A stretch of 64,000 bases of DNA from Archegozetes longisetosus (lineage: Eukaryota > Arthropoda > Arachnida > Sarcoptiformes > Trhypochthoniidae), in the NCBI GenBank assembly GCA_018873245.2, contig JAEMBT020000009.1, forward strand, positions 10,497,288-10,561,287, in the 5' to 3' direction. Below the pieces are notes generated by a model, which had not been told where the DNA came from, made no database searches, and was given only the letters and a program-made list of their open reading frames with translations. Both the position numbers and the translations under genes were made by a program. Shown in pieces: positions 23,205-33,092 of the stretch (positions are counted from its first letter, which is position 1; every line of letters starts with the position of its first letter).

Positions 23205-24039
23205 ATGTTATTGAGTTCAATAACTACATTTATAATTACTAATTTGATAAAGATTGTTAACACAGTAAATTTTTAATTTGTGAATAAAATGTGACCGAAT
23301 AAAAATTTCACCACCCTTTCAAACAGCATTTTTCCAGATTTTTTTATCACCATTTCATCCATAATTTCATCACTTTTAAACACCTTTTACCGCTTCTTAG
23401 TCATAACTTTTTAACTACAATGAATTAAATCGTGAAACCTGTTGCAAATTAGAGTTAATAATGCATATTGTTCAGACTTATTGGTAATTTCATCTCTAAA
23501 ATAGGTTCTCATCAATATTTCAGGTTTGAAGTATCCATAAATTAATGTTTAGTAAATTCGTTACCAAGTATATAAAGAAATGAACAAATGTGAATAAAAT
23601 TTCTAAAATGCATCTCATGTGTTATTTGTTTATATTTAATTATTCACATAATTGTGTTTCATTAATTCAAATTCAAAGTCTTTGACCTAAAAATTCCTCA
23701 GTTAGTAACTTTAGCGCATTACTGTATATACAAATTTCCATTTCGTAACCACAATAATATGATTTAATGATTCCGTTCATGGTTTTTGATTGAAAACTCA
23801 GTAATTATACTTATAAATGTTTAACCAAGTAATGCTCAATAAATTTTGTGCCGAAGCTAATTAACTTGTTAAAATTTCAAGATTGCAAATCAAATTTCAA
23901 AATTAATTAATATCCCGATAAAACTTTAGGACACGTTGAACTTGATACCATAGTCAAGTATTTCAGGCTCTTGGTTCAAAGGTTACGCTCAAAATAATCT
24001 ATCTGAATTTGGAGTTAAATGCACTGCATTTATGAATTA
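23205..24039. other. No recognised feature; junction between palindromes A and B
   Basis: The visible limit of palindrome A (23587) and of B (23641) fall here only because the window ends cut the mirror sequence. I see no gene. Confidence 0.5.
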
Positions 24040-24165
24040 AGGAAGTGTTGGTTAACATTTGAAATCAAAGACCTCAATGTAAGATTTCAAACCATTTTAC
24101 CAATTAATCTATCAGAGTCTGGCTGGACTCAACAAAACATCTCGTGTACCTAGCCTGCTTTCTAA
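24040..24165 (-). repeat. Diverged relative of repeat X (left copy)
   Basis: On the minus strand this shares with X, in the same order, a GAGTC..AGACTCT.TGATAGA segment and ATCTTACATTGAGG about 35 bases later. Only about 120 bases are recognisable. Confidence 0.45.
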
Positions 24166-24750
24166 TACTTGTACAACTTAAGATTCCGCTTACCTAACAT
24201 GAATTCATGGATTATAGTTGTCTCATGAAGAGATACTGTTATTCTTCTACAATTTTATTTTAAAATACGAACATCATACAACAATTGAGACTAAGATATG
24301 ACCCTCTACACCGACTTTCTCTCCTCCACATACTGTTTTTAGTTTCCCACATTCCACTTATTTTAAGCCTGAAGCAACTCTTCTTTTATTGTTTGCTTAT
24401 ACGAAAGTCAAATTGCTACGGTAAATTATTGAAAATACTATGATGGGTCATTTCATTGAGATAGTCATTGCAGACAGTGTTATAGATCATCAAACATTCA
24501 AAGAGCTAATTACAGAAGTGTTTGTGCTAAGCATACATAAACTAATAGCTAATATATATTAATATTCTATATTAGTTAGATATCAATATTTCAAAATACT
24601 TTTGCGCATACGTTAATGAGAAACCAACTTAATAAACATGTACGTGCATCTATTATAATCATTTATAAATAGAATGAACTCTAACCCTACTTGTATGCAG
24701 TGAACAGAACAAATAAGGAAAAGTTTTTCAAGTATTATAAGCTCCATAAC

Positions 24751-25237
24751 AAAAGTCCATGCTATCAGTAAACTATTGATAACTTATCTCAACTCAGAAT
24801 ACTTTGATAAGAGCTTCACCTATCATATAATGACCAAAGTAATGCGAGTGCATATTAATATAAGTTCATTATGCACATTTTGCCACCAAAACAATTTAAT
24901 TGTACACACTTTTTATGAAGTGGAATTTCTCAACAACATTCAAAGAGTTAATTGTCAGCCACTTACCGCCGCAATTTCTTATACCACGACCCAAGAAATA
25001 ATCATATTTCGCTCCTGTTTGGTGAGCGCCTGACCATTAACTCTTTGAATGTTGTTGAGAAATTCCACTTCATAAAAAGTGTGTGCAATTGAATTGTTTT
25101 GGTAACAAAATGTGCATAATGAAATTTTTTTAATATGCACTCACTTTATTTTGGTCATTATGTGATAGGTGAAACTCTTATCAAAGTTTTCTAAGTTGAG
25201 ATAAGTTATCAATAGTTTACTGATAGCATGGACTTTT
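24751..25237. mobile_element. Fold-back MITE F1 (left copy)
   Basis: About 490 bp, almost wholly an inverted repeat: arms of about 210 bp beginning AAAGTCCATGCTATCAGT and ending ACTGATAGCATGGACTTT, around an unpaired centre of about 75 bases. No coding function; an 85-codon frame inside it is an accident of the repeat. Target duplication not resolved. Mirror at 62404-62889. It lies just downstream of the receptor gene. Confidence 0.8.
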
Positions 25238-25478
25238 GCTAAGGAGTTTACATTTCCATAAGAGAAATATTGTACTTCGCAAATTGACTTATTGGCAAAA
25301 TTTAAAGTGAATTAAAACTCATTTTAACTTTTAAATGAATTTACTTAGATAAAAAAAACATTTAAGAAAAACACATTCAATCTATAGTTGAAATGTAGTA
25401 AATCTGGAATCCATTATTTAGCTCAAAAGTAATTCTGTTTTGAGTGACTAAAGCAGTGCAAAATATCGTCTTATTCAG

Positions 25479-26759
25479 CTAATATCGTGTTATGTCAATG
25501 ATTTTCAAAGTGATCGCGAACATCATAATCAATAACTTGGATTAGAAAAATTGCAATTAGTTTAGACTCGATTTATGACCAAAATCATAGTCCCTCACCT
25601 CATAGCATTTGAATTCATCAATAAGAAAAAGTTTCCAACAATAGAATCCAACGTCTGCTTTGCTCGTTTCTTCTATGAATCCGTTAACTGTCAGTCACAC
25701 AAACGTTTAAGGTTAAGGTTAGCATAACTATCAATTAACGTACCTTTAGTTTCATCAAAATCGAAATATTTTCATTCGATCTGGTCATCAAAGAGTTCAA
25801 TAGTTTGTATGTCTGATTCGCTTCATTACTGAAGGAGGTCACCGAAATCACTAAACACGCTATGAAAGAAATGACAAATGAACAAGTAAAAATGAGAATT
25901 ATGTCGATGAAAATTCCGAGATTTCCGAATAGAATCTGTGACAGAAAAATTCCGTTAACTGTAGTAAACATTGCGATTTTCCAAAATAGATATTTCGACC
26001 AAAACTCATTCAGTCTCCAAATATCTTTATATAACCGATCGAATTGAAGGAGCACTCTTAGCAGAATGCGATAGTTACTATTTCTTGGTTTAGATAGTAG
26101 TAGCTTCAATCGATTGTTCTCAAGTCGTATTTGAAGTTTACAGTAGCGGCAGATAAGAACGAAGTGGAACAGTTGCCAAAAATAAATTGAAGGCGAATAT
26201 AGGGCCATAAATGCATATATAACACTCCACGGAATCCCATACAGAATCAATTCTGTGAGAGAGCAATTCACAGCCAAAGAACCAAAGCAAAAGATGAATC
26301 CAAATGATGGACAAACTCGTTTAGTTAGAATATCAATCAATGCGAAAAGAAATTTTGACTTTCTATCTAATTCGGTGAAGTCGTTCTGTTCTGTATAATT
26401 TCTTTTGACAGTCAAAGGATTTCTGCCATAACAATAGTACTGGTAATGAAGAATTTGAGTTATAACAGATAAGGATAAAATAATGATCTCTGCCGACAAC
26501 CAGTAAGGTTTAAGTTTCCATTTATACGTGATATCTCCAACAATTACCGACAAGTGACTGTCATTAATTGCAAATATGCACAAATCTCTGAATATTATAA
26601 TTATATGAAATGAAAATGACAATCGGTTTATAAATCAATTTTCTGGCTCGGGACTCATTGGAAAATTGAGATAAACCAATTTGGTAAGACGCTCTCCAAT
26701 CAGATCAATACTATTCTTAGTATACTTTAGAGATCGAACAGTTTCTCATCGAACGACAT
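25479..26759 (-). pseudogene. Gustatory-receptor-like gene, copy B1, with small indels
   Basis: Same gene as 60877-62162. Exon 1 (from ATG at 26759) shows short losses relative to the other copy (AAA for AAAA, CTT for CTCT, a lost TC), so the frame is open only from about 26622 onward (295 codons). Exon 2 (25599-25687) has GG where the other copy has GGG. Exon 3 ends with TAG at 25479. The sequence upstream also lacks about 230 bp. Either this copy is a young pseudogene or its consensus is poorer; every loss is in a homopolymer or dinucleotide run. The seven-helix receptor architecture is otherwise preserved. Confidence 0.7.
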
Positions 26760-28051
26760 TTTATCTAACCAACGACTTCAAAACTATGAACTGTGAACTA
26801 TTCTAAAACAGGATAATGGGTTTTCAATGAAATATTAATTCAAATTTTCATTAGTGAATATAATTGGAATATGCAATATATTCGAATAATTTGATTTATT
26901 GTCTAGTCTTCCACAACTTTGTCATTATAAATGAATAATTTAGAATCGATTTTAATGATATGCATGAATAATAATATTTACTAAAGACCATAAAAAGATA
27001 ATTATCGAACTTTCACTGAGATATGATTAATCGCGCAAAAGCTTAAACTCGTATCATTAATAATTTGATCGAATTATAGATAATTTAAATTTGCTATTAA
27101 AGAGCAGAACATACATCAAAGATTTGAGTGTTGTTTACTTCAATCATATTCTCATATGAAACAAATTGATTGTTGATTGATTCGGATGATTGTTAAAAGT
27201 CAAATACTTTTGACCTGTACTTAATCAATACCAGAGTGATCAAGTGCTCTCTTATCCAATTCTAGACAAATCATGTGCTGTCATAGACTTTTTAGCTATA
27301 AAGTCAGACTATCTTTTGATATCTTATTGAATAAAGACGTTGACCTCATTTTTCAGAATGACTGTATATCATCTAATTAAATATTGACTTTTAAAGATTT
27401 CTAATCAATAATCGATTCATTTCATGTGAGAACATGATTCAAGTATACAATATTCATATACCTTGATGTGTGTTCTGGTCTATATTTAACAGCAAGCTTA
27501 AATTAACCATAATTCGAGAACATTATTAATGATGCGAGTTCGAACTTTTATGTGATTAATCATATCTCAGTGAAAGTTCGATAATTATCTTTATGGTCTT
27601 TAGTAAATATTATTATTCATGCATATCATTAAAATCGATTCTAAATTATTCATTTATAATGACAAAGTTGTGGAAGACTAGACAATAAATCAAATTATTC
27701 GAATATATTGCATATTCCAATTATATTCACTAATGAAAACATTGAATTAATATTTCATTGAAAACTCAATATTTTATAATATCCATTTGAAAAAATGACA
27801 ATAATACTTACAAAGAACCATAAAATGAAAATTATAAAGCAATCACCAAGATATGATTAATCACATAACCGCTCAGACTGATATCATTAATAATGCTCTC
27901 GAATTATTTATGATTCGATCTTGTTATCAAATATAATCATTAGTTTAGGAATAAAATTTCTAAAATTTAAGATGTATTCATAGTAATGATTATGATATAC
28001 TGATTTAGAATAGTTCACAATTCATAGTTTTGAAGTCGTTGGTTAGATAAA
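26760..28051. repeat. Symmetric intergenic region between two head-to-head receptor 5' ends (left)
   Basis: About 26830-27090 is repeated inverted at about 27530-27760 (shared: CACTGAGATATGATTAATC). The two receptor start regions face away from each other across it. It probably holds the promoter, duplicated with the gene start. No coding frame. Counterpart at 59357-60876. Confidence 0.65.
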
Positions 28052-28240
28052 ATGTCGTTCGATGAGAAAACTGTTCGATCTCTAAGGTATAATACAAATA
28101 GTATTTTCTAATCGGAGAGCGTCTCTACCAAATTGTTTTATCTCAATTTTCCAATGAGTTCCGAGCTAGAAAATTGATTTATAAACCGATTGTCATTTTC
28201 TCATTTTGTATAATTTTAATATTCACAGATATTCAAAGAT
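28052..28240 (+). pseudogene. Broken 5' copy of the receptor gene (left)
   Basis: Begins MSFDEKTVRSL like the complete gene, then diverges: a deletion changes frame and stops appear within 20 codons. Homology to the intact gene is lost after about 190 bases. Head to head with copy B1. Mirror at 59168-59356. Confidence 0.75.
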
Positions 28241-28945
28241 TAAGTTTTGAATTTAAGAACAGGGTCTATCACTTGGAGTAGTAATCTCAAAGTTATTTGT
28301 CTTAAATTTCAAAATACATGTGTTTAGTGGATGAAATCGTATAAAGCTATTTTGAAGAGTCTATAAAGTTCCTTCTTAAAGCATTTGCTCAAATATTTAT
28401 CTTCTAGCTCTTTTTATACATACTGCAAATTTTCCTCTACTTTTGATTCTACTCATTGTTTTGATTTCAGTAAAACTTATCTAAAGTCGTTTTAATTATA
28501 TCAAAACATTCGGTTAACGATAGAATGTTTGTCATTCGGATTTAAGTACTTGAGAAAATGAATTTTTAGAATGAACTTTTTAAAAGTTCTAATCTGACAC
28601 TAATGTCAAGATATTTGGGCTCTCATTCAAAAGCTGAGCTCAATTGAAAATTCCATAATTCAAAGTTTAATGAGCTATAATTCTCAAGTTGAAAAGTTTT
28701 AATTAAATAAAATACACGTATCCGACCATCTTTAAGCAGTTTTGATTTCATTCATTAGAATTTCAAAGTGTACATTAGTTATCTCTGAGTGAATTAACGT
28801 TATTTACGAACAGATCCATGGGAGTCAGAATAAGCCACTTTGTGTAAAGGTTTTTCACAAATTTTCAGTATCGAAAGTTTATAGATTTTAGAGTTTGTAC
28901 AAATAATGTTTTAAATTATGAATACAGTAAAAACTTAATATAACG

Positions 28946-29143
28946 AATATACTTTAGATACTGTTACCTCCAAATGGTTTTACTTTAGTCCCCGATGTGT
29001 AGAGATGAAAAGTTAGGGACAGCATAAAAATTCAATAGAACTATAGAACTAGTCAGAGAACTATAGTTAAATGTTAACAAGAATTTTGAGAATAAAAATC
29101 AACACTTGACTCACGACTGATAATTATAATTGATATTTGAACC
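28946..29143. other. Short unassigned stretch
   Basis: Between the inner edge of palindrome B and a MULE derivative; nothing seen. Confidence 0.4.
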
Positions 29144-29452
29144 CCCCGATAATAAAAAAGCCTATCTCGAGTTAAACTCTTCTTCGGATTTTGTTTTAAA
29201 TTTTGAGCTCACATCATACTTTATTCATATAATAAAATTCAATGGAAAAAATTTATAAATAATTATGTTTAAAAAACTCTCGATCACAATAGAATTTAAT
29301 GCTAATCAAATCTAACTTTAAGAGAATGCGCAATCAATTTGTGTTATGTTCATTATGAACAGTACAATATTGATGATCATTATATAACATCAAAGCTTTA
29401 GTTTTTATTTATATCAATAAAGCATTAATCAAGTGTTTTATTAGAATTTAAA

Positions 29453-29830
29453 ATGTTTAATTCAATCAATAATAGATTGATTCATTTATCTAATGCCTCA
29501 CCAAATAAGAGAACTCCTCTTATTCTAATTAGTGATGAAATTAATCGAAAAATTAGTGAAAAAGGGAGAAAACACGTTTCACGTCCAATATTATGGGAAC
29601 AAAGCAAACAATTTGTTGAAAACTGATTTAGATGAAATCAAAAACTGTATGAAATACGTAAAAATAGCCGAAAATCTACTTTATCTGATAAGAAAATAAA
29701 AGATTTAATGTCATTATTAGACTATTTGGGTGTAAAAGATAGAAAATCTTATATTGACTTTTTATCTCAATTTGATTGTAATTCTGAAGAATCAGGTTAT
29801 TCTGATGAATCTGATCTAGAATATGTTTAA
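29453..29830 (+). pseudogene. Unidentified 125-codon frame interrupted by two TGA codons
   Basis: From ATG at 29453, one frame runs 125 codons to TAA with just two internal stops, both TGA and four codons apart (EN-TGA-FR-TGA-NQ). Content is mixed: a basic N-half (ISEKGRKHVSRPILWEQS) and an acidic tail (SEESGYSDESDLEY). It sits in the extra segment inside the MULE derivative. I do not recognise the family. Both TGA codons would be Trp (TGG) before one G-to-A change, so decay is the simplest explanation. Confidence 0.4.
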
Positions 29831-29941
29831 TTACACGTTATAAATAATAAATTTCACATTTAAGTTTCAATGAGTTTGATTTTTGTAAACATTTTTGAAA
29901 CGCAACTTTAAGTGCGTTTTAATCGTTTCAATGGGTTCTAT

Positions 29942-30122
29942 GTCAAAACAGCTAAAGTAAAAATAGCTAACGCAAAAACAGCTAATACAAAACAGCTAAA
30001 CCTATTAAGCTAACAAAAGCAGCTAAACAAAAACAGCTAAAATAAAACAGCTAATCAATATAAGCTAATGTAAAAAGCGCTAATTGTAAAAACAGCTAAT
30101 CAAAATCAGCTAACTTAAAAAA
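29942..30122 (+). repeat. CAGCTAA-type short repeat array, left
   Basis: About 14 units of (A)CAGCTAA or AAGCTAA separated by 5-10 A-rich bases. Inverted partner at 31025-31196. Confidence 0.85.
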
Positions 30123-30185
30123 TTATAATAAACGATTTCAATTGAGTTTTATTGTAATAACACTTCGATAATCAAATATATCAAA

Positions 30186-30410
30186 TTAAACATTCAAATT
30201 AATATTATAAGATAAAGTATTGAGGTATTCGAGTATATTACTATTGTCATATTGATTAACACATGATTGAACACGTTCTGCACAAACTCGATATATTTTA
30301 CTTTGTAATGGTTGTGGTAGTCCTGCTTCATACTGGTTGAGTTTAAACCTAACAAGAGATTCTTCCTTTTTCAACGCATCAATAAGTTTCCAAATAGTGG
30401 AATTTTACAA
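30186..30410 (-). pseudogene. MULE transposase C-terminal remnant
   Basis: Minus-strand frame reading TIWKLIDALKKEESLVR, then QYEAGLPQP, a Tyr-Arg-containing helix and NILEYLNTLSYNINLN before a stop. This matches, by motif memory, the end of FLYWCH/MULE transposases (PxIWxFIxALxxEQ ... YRxxxERIxxIVxxY). Upstream coding sequence is missing. Confidence 0.6.
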
Positions 30411-31024
30411 AAATTTTACACAGTATTCTAACAGTTATTTGAAAAATTTTAGTTTATATATCAGAGAAATAGACGTAAGCGAGTACTCACACGAAATTTG
30501 AATAAACAAATAAGAGAATGGTATTTTATGTGTGATCTCAATAATGTGGTACGTCGAGGGATTTAGAAATTAGAGATTAACTTAACAGATTTAATCCTTT
30601 AGTGACCAGGGGCTGCATTCTGGAAAATTTGCAAAATTAGCAATATTGCAAAAATGTACAGTAAGAACGGACGGTTTGCAATCAATTATTTGCAATCTCC
30701 TATGTCGTGCAATTTGCAATCGTTCGAGAATGTGGCCCCAGATTTCTACGAATATATTTACAATAGTATTTTCACATTGTACATCTAATGATATTTGAGG
30801 AATTTAAATGGGATTAGGTTAGACTCATGAAATATTATTTTAGTTATCTTTAATATCAGCTGAGCCTTTACGAGCTACATTTTAATCTCCTTTGTTTCAT
30901 GTTTGGAATAAGTTTCCAATTTATATGTTAAGATTCAATGACTTCATTTAATACTTAATCATATCTTCGTTGATAAAAAATTATTCTATTTCCTATAAAA
31001 TTTTCTAGATGAAAATTCTACTGT

Positions 31025-31196
31025 TTGTATTAGCTGTTTTGTTTTAGCTGTTTTTATGATTAGCTGTAACTTTTTTAGCTCTTTTGGGTTAGCTGTTTTA
31101 GTCTAGCTATTTTGTTTTAGCTGATTTTACTTAGCTTTTTAAGCTTAGCTGTTTTTGTTTTAGCTGTTATTTTTTAGCTGTTTTGACTCCATACGG
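31025..31196 (-). repeat. CAGCTAA-type short repeat array, right
   Basis: Reverse-complement units TTAGCTG(T) spaced by T-rich bases; pairs with 29942-30122 and adjoins the right terminus of the MULE derivative. Confidence 0.85.
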
Positions 31197-31235
31197 TTTC
31201 GATGCTTTAAGAGGTAGGCTTTTTTATTATCGGGG

Positions 31236-31829
31236 CATTCATTTATTGACTCACATATCATAAACAAATTATACACAAAAGATACAAATGCAAACTAATA
31301 AAAAATTATATTCGAGTCAGGAAACGATATAGCAATCAATATTCTGTCGGCTTCAAGAGTTATTGACATAGTTTTAATTAATTTATCAATTAACTATAAA
31401 CAGGTGCGATTATTAAGATTCTATGTTGTGCTGAAACATGCTTTTGAACTTTTTTGAACTATGCTGACTCGAAAAGTGTATAAAATCATTTGATTATTAG
31501 TGATTGTTGGGTCGTTCACTACTTTAAAATCAAATGATTCATATTTTAAGTTTAATAGTAACTCAATGAATGAGTAAGCCCTTAAAAGTTTGCTCTTCAT
31601 GCATCAGTTTGGGATTAACAAAAGTAAAACTATTTGGTGGTAGCTGTACACTGAACTATGCAAACATTCGATATAAAGCATATTATTTTCTAACAGAGCT
31701 TTCATCAATTCCAAAAAAGATTAAAATTAAGTTATGAACTTAAGACTGATATCAAACCCTGATTTATAGATTTTATTGTTTTTAAGAATAATATTCAGAC
31801 AAAAATAACAGATGTTTAAAAATAAGTAT
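31236..31829. other. No recognised feature
   Basis: AT-rich; no coding frame or repeat noticed. Confidence 0.5.
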
Positions 31830-31831
31830 TA

Positions 31832-32835
31832 GATGGGCTCAAAAGTCATGGGACTATTGGAACTCGTGGACTTTAAAAGATATTTATTAAATCATAATAT
31901 GATTACACAATATATTCTCCTCCCGTCCGGGTGACCATGGCCCACCGCTGTGGGAGGTGTCTTATTCCTGTAGCCTCATTGTTTGGATTTATTTCTTCAA
32001 TAACTCTATCATAAGCAGCGTGGAGTTCGTTCTCATCGGCAAATCTCATTCCTTTATTAGGCCTCTTTATTCTAGCAATACCATCATAATCGCAGGGGTT
32101 TAAATCTGGACTATAGGGAGAGTGTTTCAACTCCTCCCACCGATGTCGTTTAAAGAATCTTTGAACTTCTTCATGTTTATGTGGCCTAGCATTGTCATGC
32201 AGGATGAGTGGTCTCTTAATACGGTGTTCTCTTATCGCTGGGTGCAATACTTCGGACAAAAAACTAAGATAAACTTCGAAATTGACATTTACATTTTGTG
32301 GTAAAATTCGGTAACCAATAATCCGATTTTGATGAAACGCTACGATCATCATTACCTTCCAGTCACTTATCGTTGCTCTGACTTTGGTCGGCCTTCGACA
32401 AAGAGCAAAGCCGCTGGCACAATTTAAAAATTTCGAAAATTTCAACTTGAAAAACATACGGTTTTTGAGTAGGTAGAACTCATTGCTTTGAGCTTTTAGC
32501 GTCCTTTGGGTCATAGCTTTTTAGCTAAGTTTCATCAATTGCTATAATTCTTTCCAACATGTCGGGGCTACTATGATATCTTTCAAGATGCTCTGCAGAA
32601 ATAGTCACGCGCAACTGCTTTTGTTCTGGTTTCAATTCGTATGATACCCGTCTCGAGGCAACTTTCTTCGTCCCTACCTCCTTCAAAAGCCTTTTGGTAC
32701 TTGCAGTACTAATACCTAATGTCTGGGCCAAATCTTTGGTACTCCAGCCTTCGCCCTCATTTAAAAGCTCCCAAGTCTTTGTTCGTATGTTGTATCAGTC
32801 GCAGTGCGAGGTCTTCCTGAGCGTGGGTCTTCCGG
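31832..32835 (-). mobile_element. Mariner-1, 5'-truncated, with a relic intron
   Basis: Plain mariner (DD34D) element. The 3' terminus GATGGGCTCAAAAGTCATGG begins at 31832 after a TA; the other end is lost near 32835 inside the N-terminal region (SGRPRTATD). Minus-strand transposase pieces: helix-turn-helix (32525-32760), first Asp in IAIDET (about 32530), then 31903-32392 with ILHDNARPH and YSPDLNPCDYD, giving 34 residues between the second and third Asp. Two Trp codons are now stops (TAG at 32522-32524 and a TGA just before the intron). Bases 32393-32459 (67 nt) form a GT...AG phase-2 intron between TQKP and PTKV. Dead copy. Confidence 0.8.
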
Positions 32836-32837
32836 TC

Positions 32838-33003
32838 CCATGACACTTAATCGTCCGACACTTATTCGTCAGACACTTGTTCGTCTACATTTGTTCGTCT
32901 AAGACATTTGTTCGTCTAACACACTTACTCGTCCAAGACATTTGTTCTTCTAACACACTTACTCGTCCAAGATATTTGCTCATCTAAGACGTTTGTTGGT
33001 CCA
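32838..33003 (+). repeat. Minisatellite of TTCGTC / ACACTTACTCGTCCAAG units
   Basis: Degenerate tandem array of 15-18-base units such as ACACTTGTTCGTC, ACATTTGTTCGTCTAAG and ACACACTTACTCGTCCAAG, pairing into 34-36-base higher units. Starts where mariner-1 is truncated. Confidence 0.8.
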
Positions 33004-33092
33004 TTCGATCTAATAAAATATTTACTCCCAATATTTTTGTATTATTCTCTCACTTCATTGCTAAACAGCGCAACAGAAGATAACTGAGGACG

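Larger units (their letters stand above)
13146..23587. repeat. Palindrome A, right arm
   Basis: Reverse-complement copy of 1-10446. Its last bases (ending at 23587) mirror the first bases of the window, so the right arm may continue into 23588 onward and be matched by sequence outside the window. Near-identity over 10 kb means a very recent duplication, ongoing gene conversion, or an assembly fold-back. The few indels, mostly in homopolymers, do not decide between these. Confidence 0.93.
23641..28945. repeat. Palindrome B, left arm
   Basis: Base 23641 pairs with base 64000 on the other strand; the sum is about 87641 in the outer part. Sequence is near-identical to about 28729, then drops sharply to roughly 85-90% identity by eye until about 28945, where homology ends. 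This arm lacks about 230 bp that the right arm has in front of the receptor gene (right 60603-60832). The outer end is limited by the window edge. Confidence 0.9.
29144..31235. mobile_element. MULE derivative with subterminal CAGCTAA-type arrays
   Basis: Inverted ends CCCCGATAATAAAAAAGCC (29144-) and GGCTTTTTTATTATCGGGG (-31235). Inside each end is an array of short units, CAGCTAA plus A-rich spacer on the left (29942-30122) and its reverse complement on the right (31025-31196). The minus strand at about 30186-30410 still encodes the C-terminus of a MULE transposase. A roughly 730-bp stretch (about 29185-29915) lies between the left end and the left array but has no partner on the right, so it looks like a later insertion. 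Most of the transposase is gone, and no clear target duplication was found. Confidence 0.75.

Noticed and set aside
1-23587. Dismissing palindrome A as a pure assembly fold-back
   Set aside because: Possible, but not provable here. The arms show small indels and the spacer differs, so I report it as real or artefact with a test.
24776-25033. 85-codon frame (mirror 62607-62864)
   Set aside because: Contained in the fold-back MITE F1; composition follows the inverted repeat.
29942-30122. CRISPR array or satellite reading of the CAGCTAA units
   Set aside because: Units and spacers are too short and irregular, and the array has a mirrored partner inside a transposon in animal DNA.
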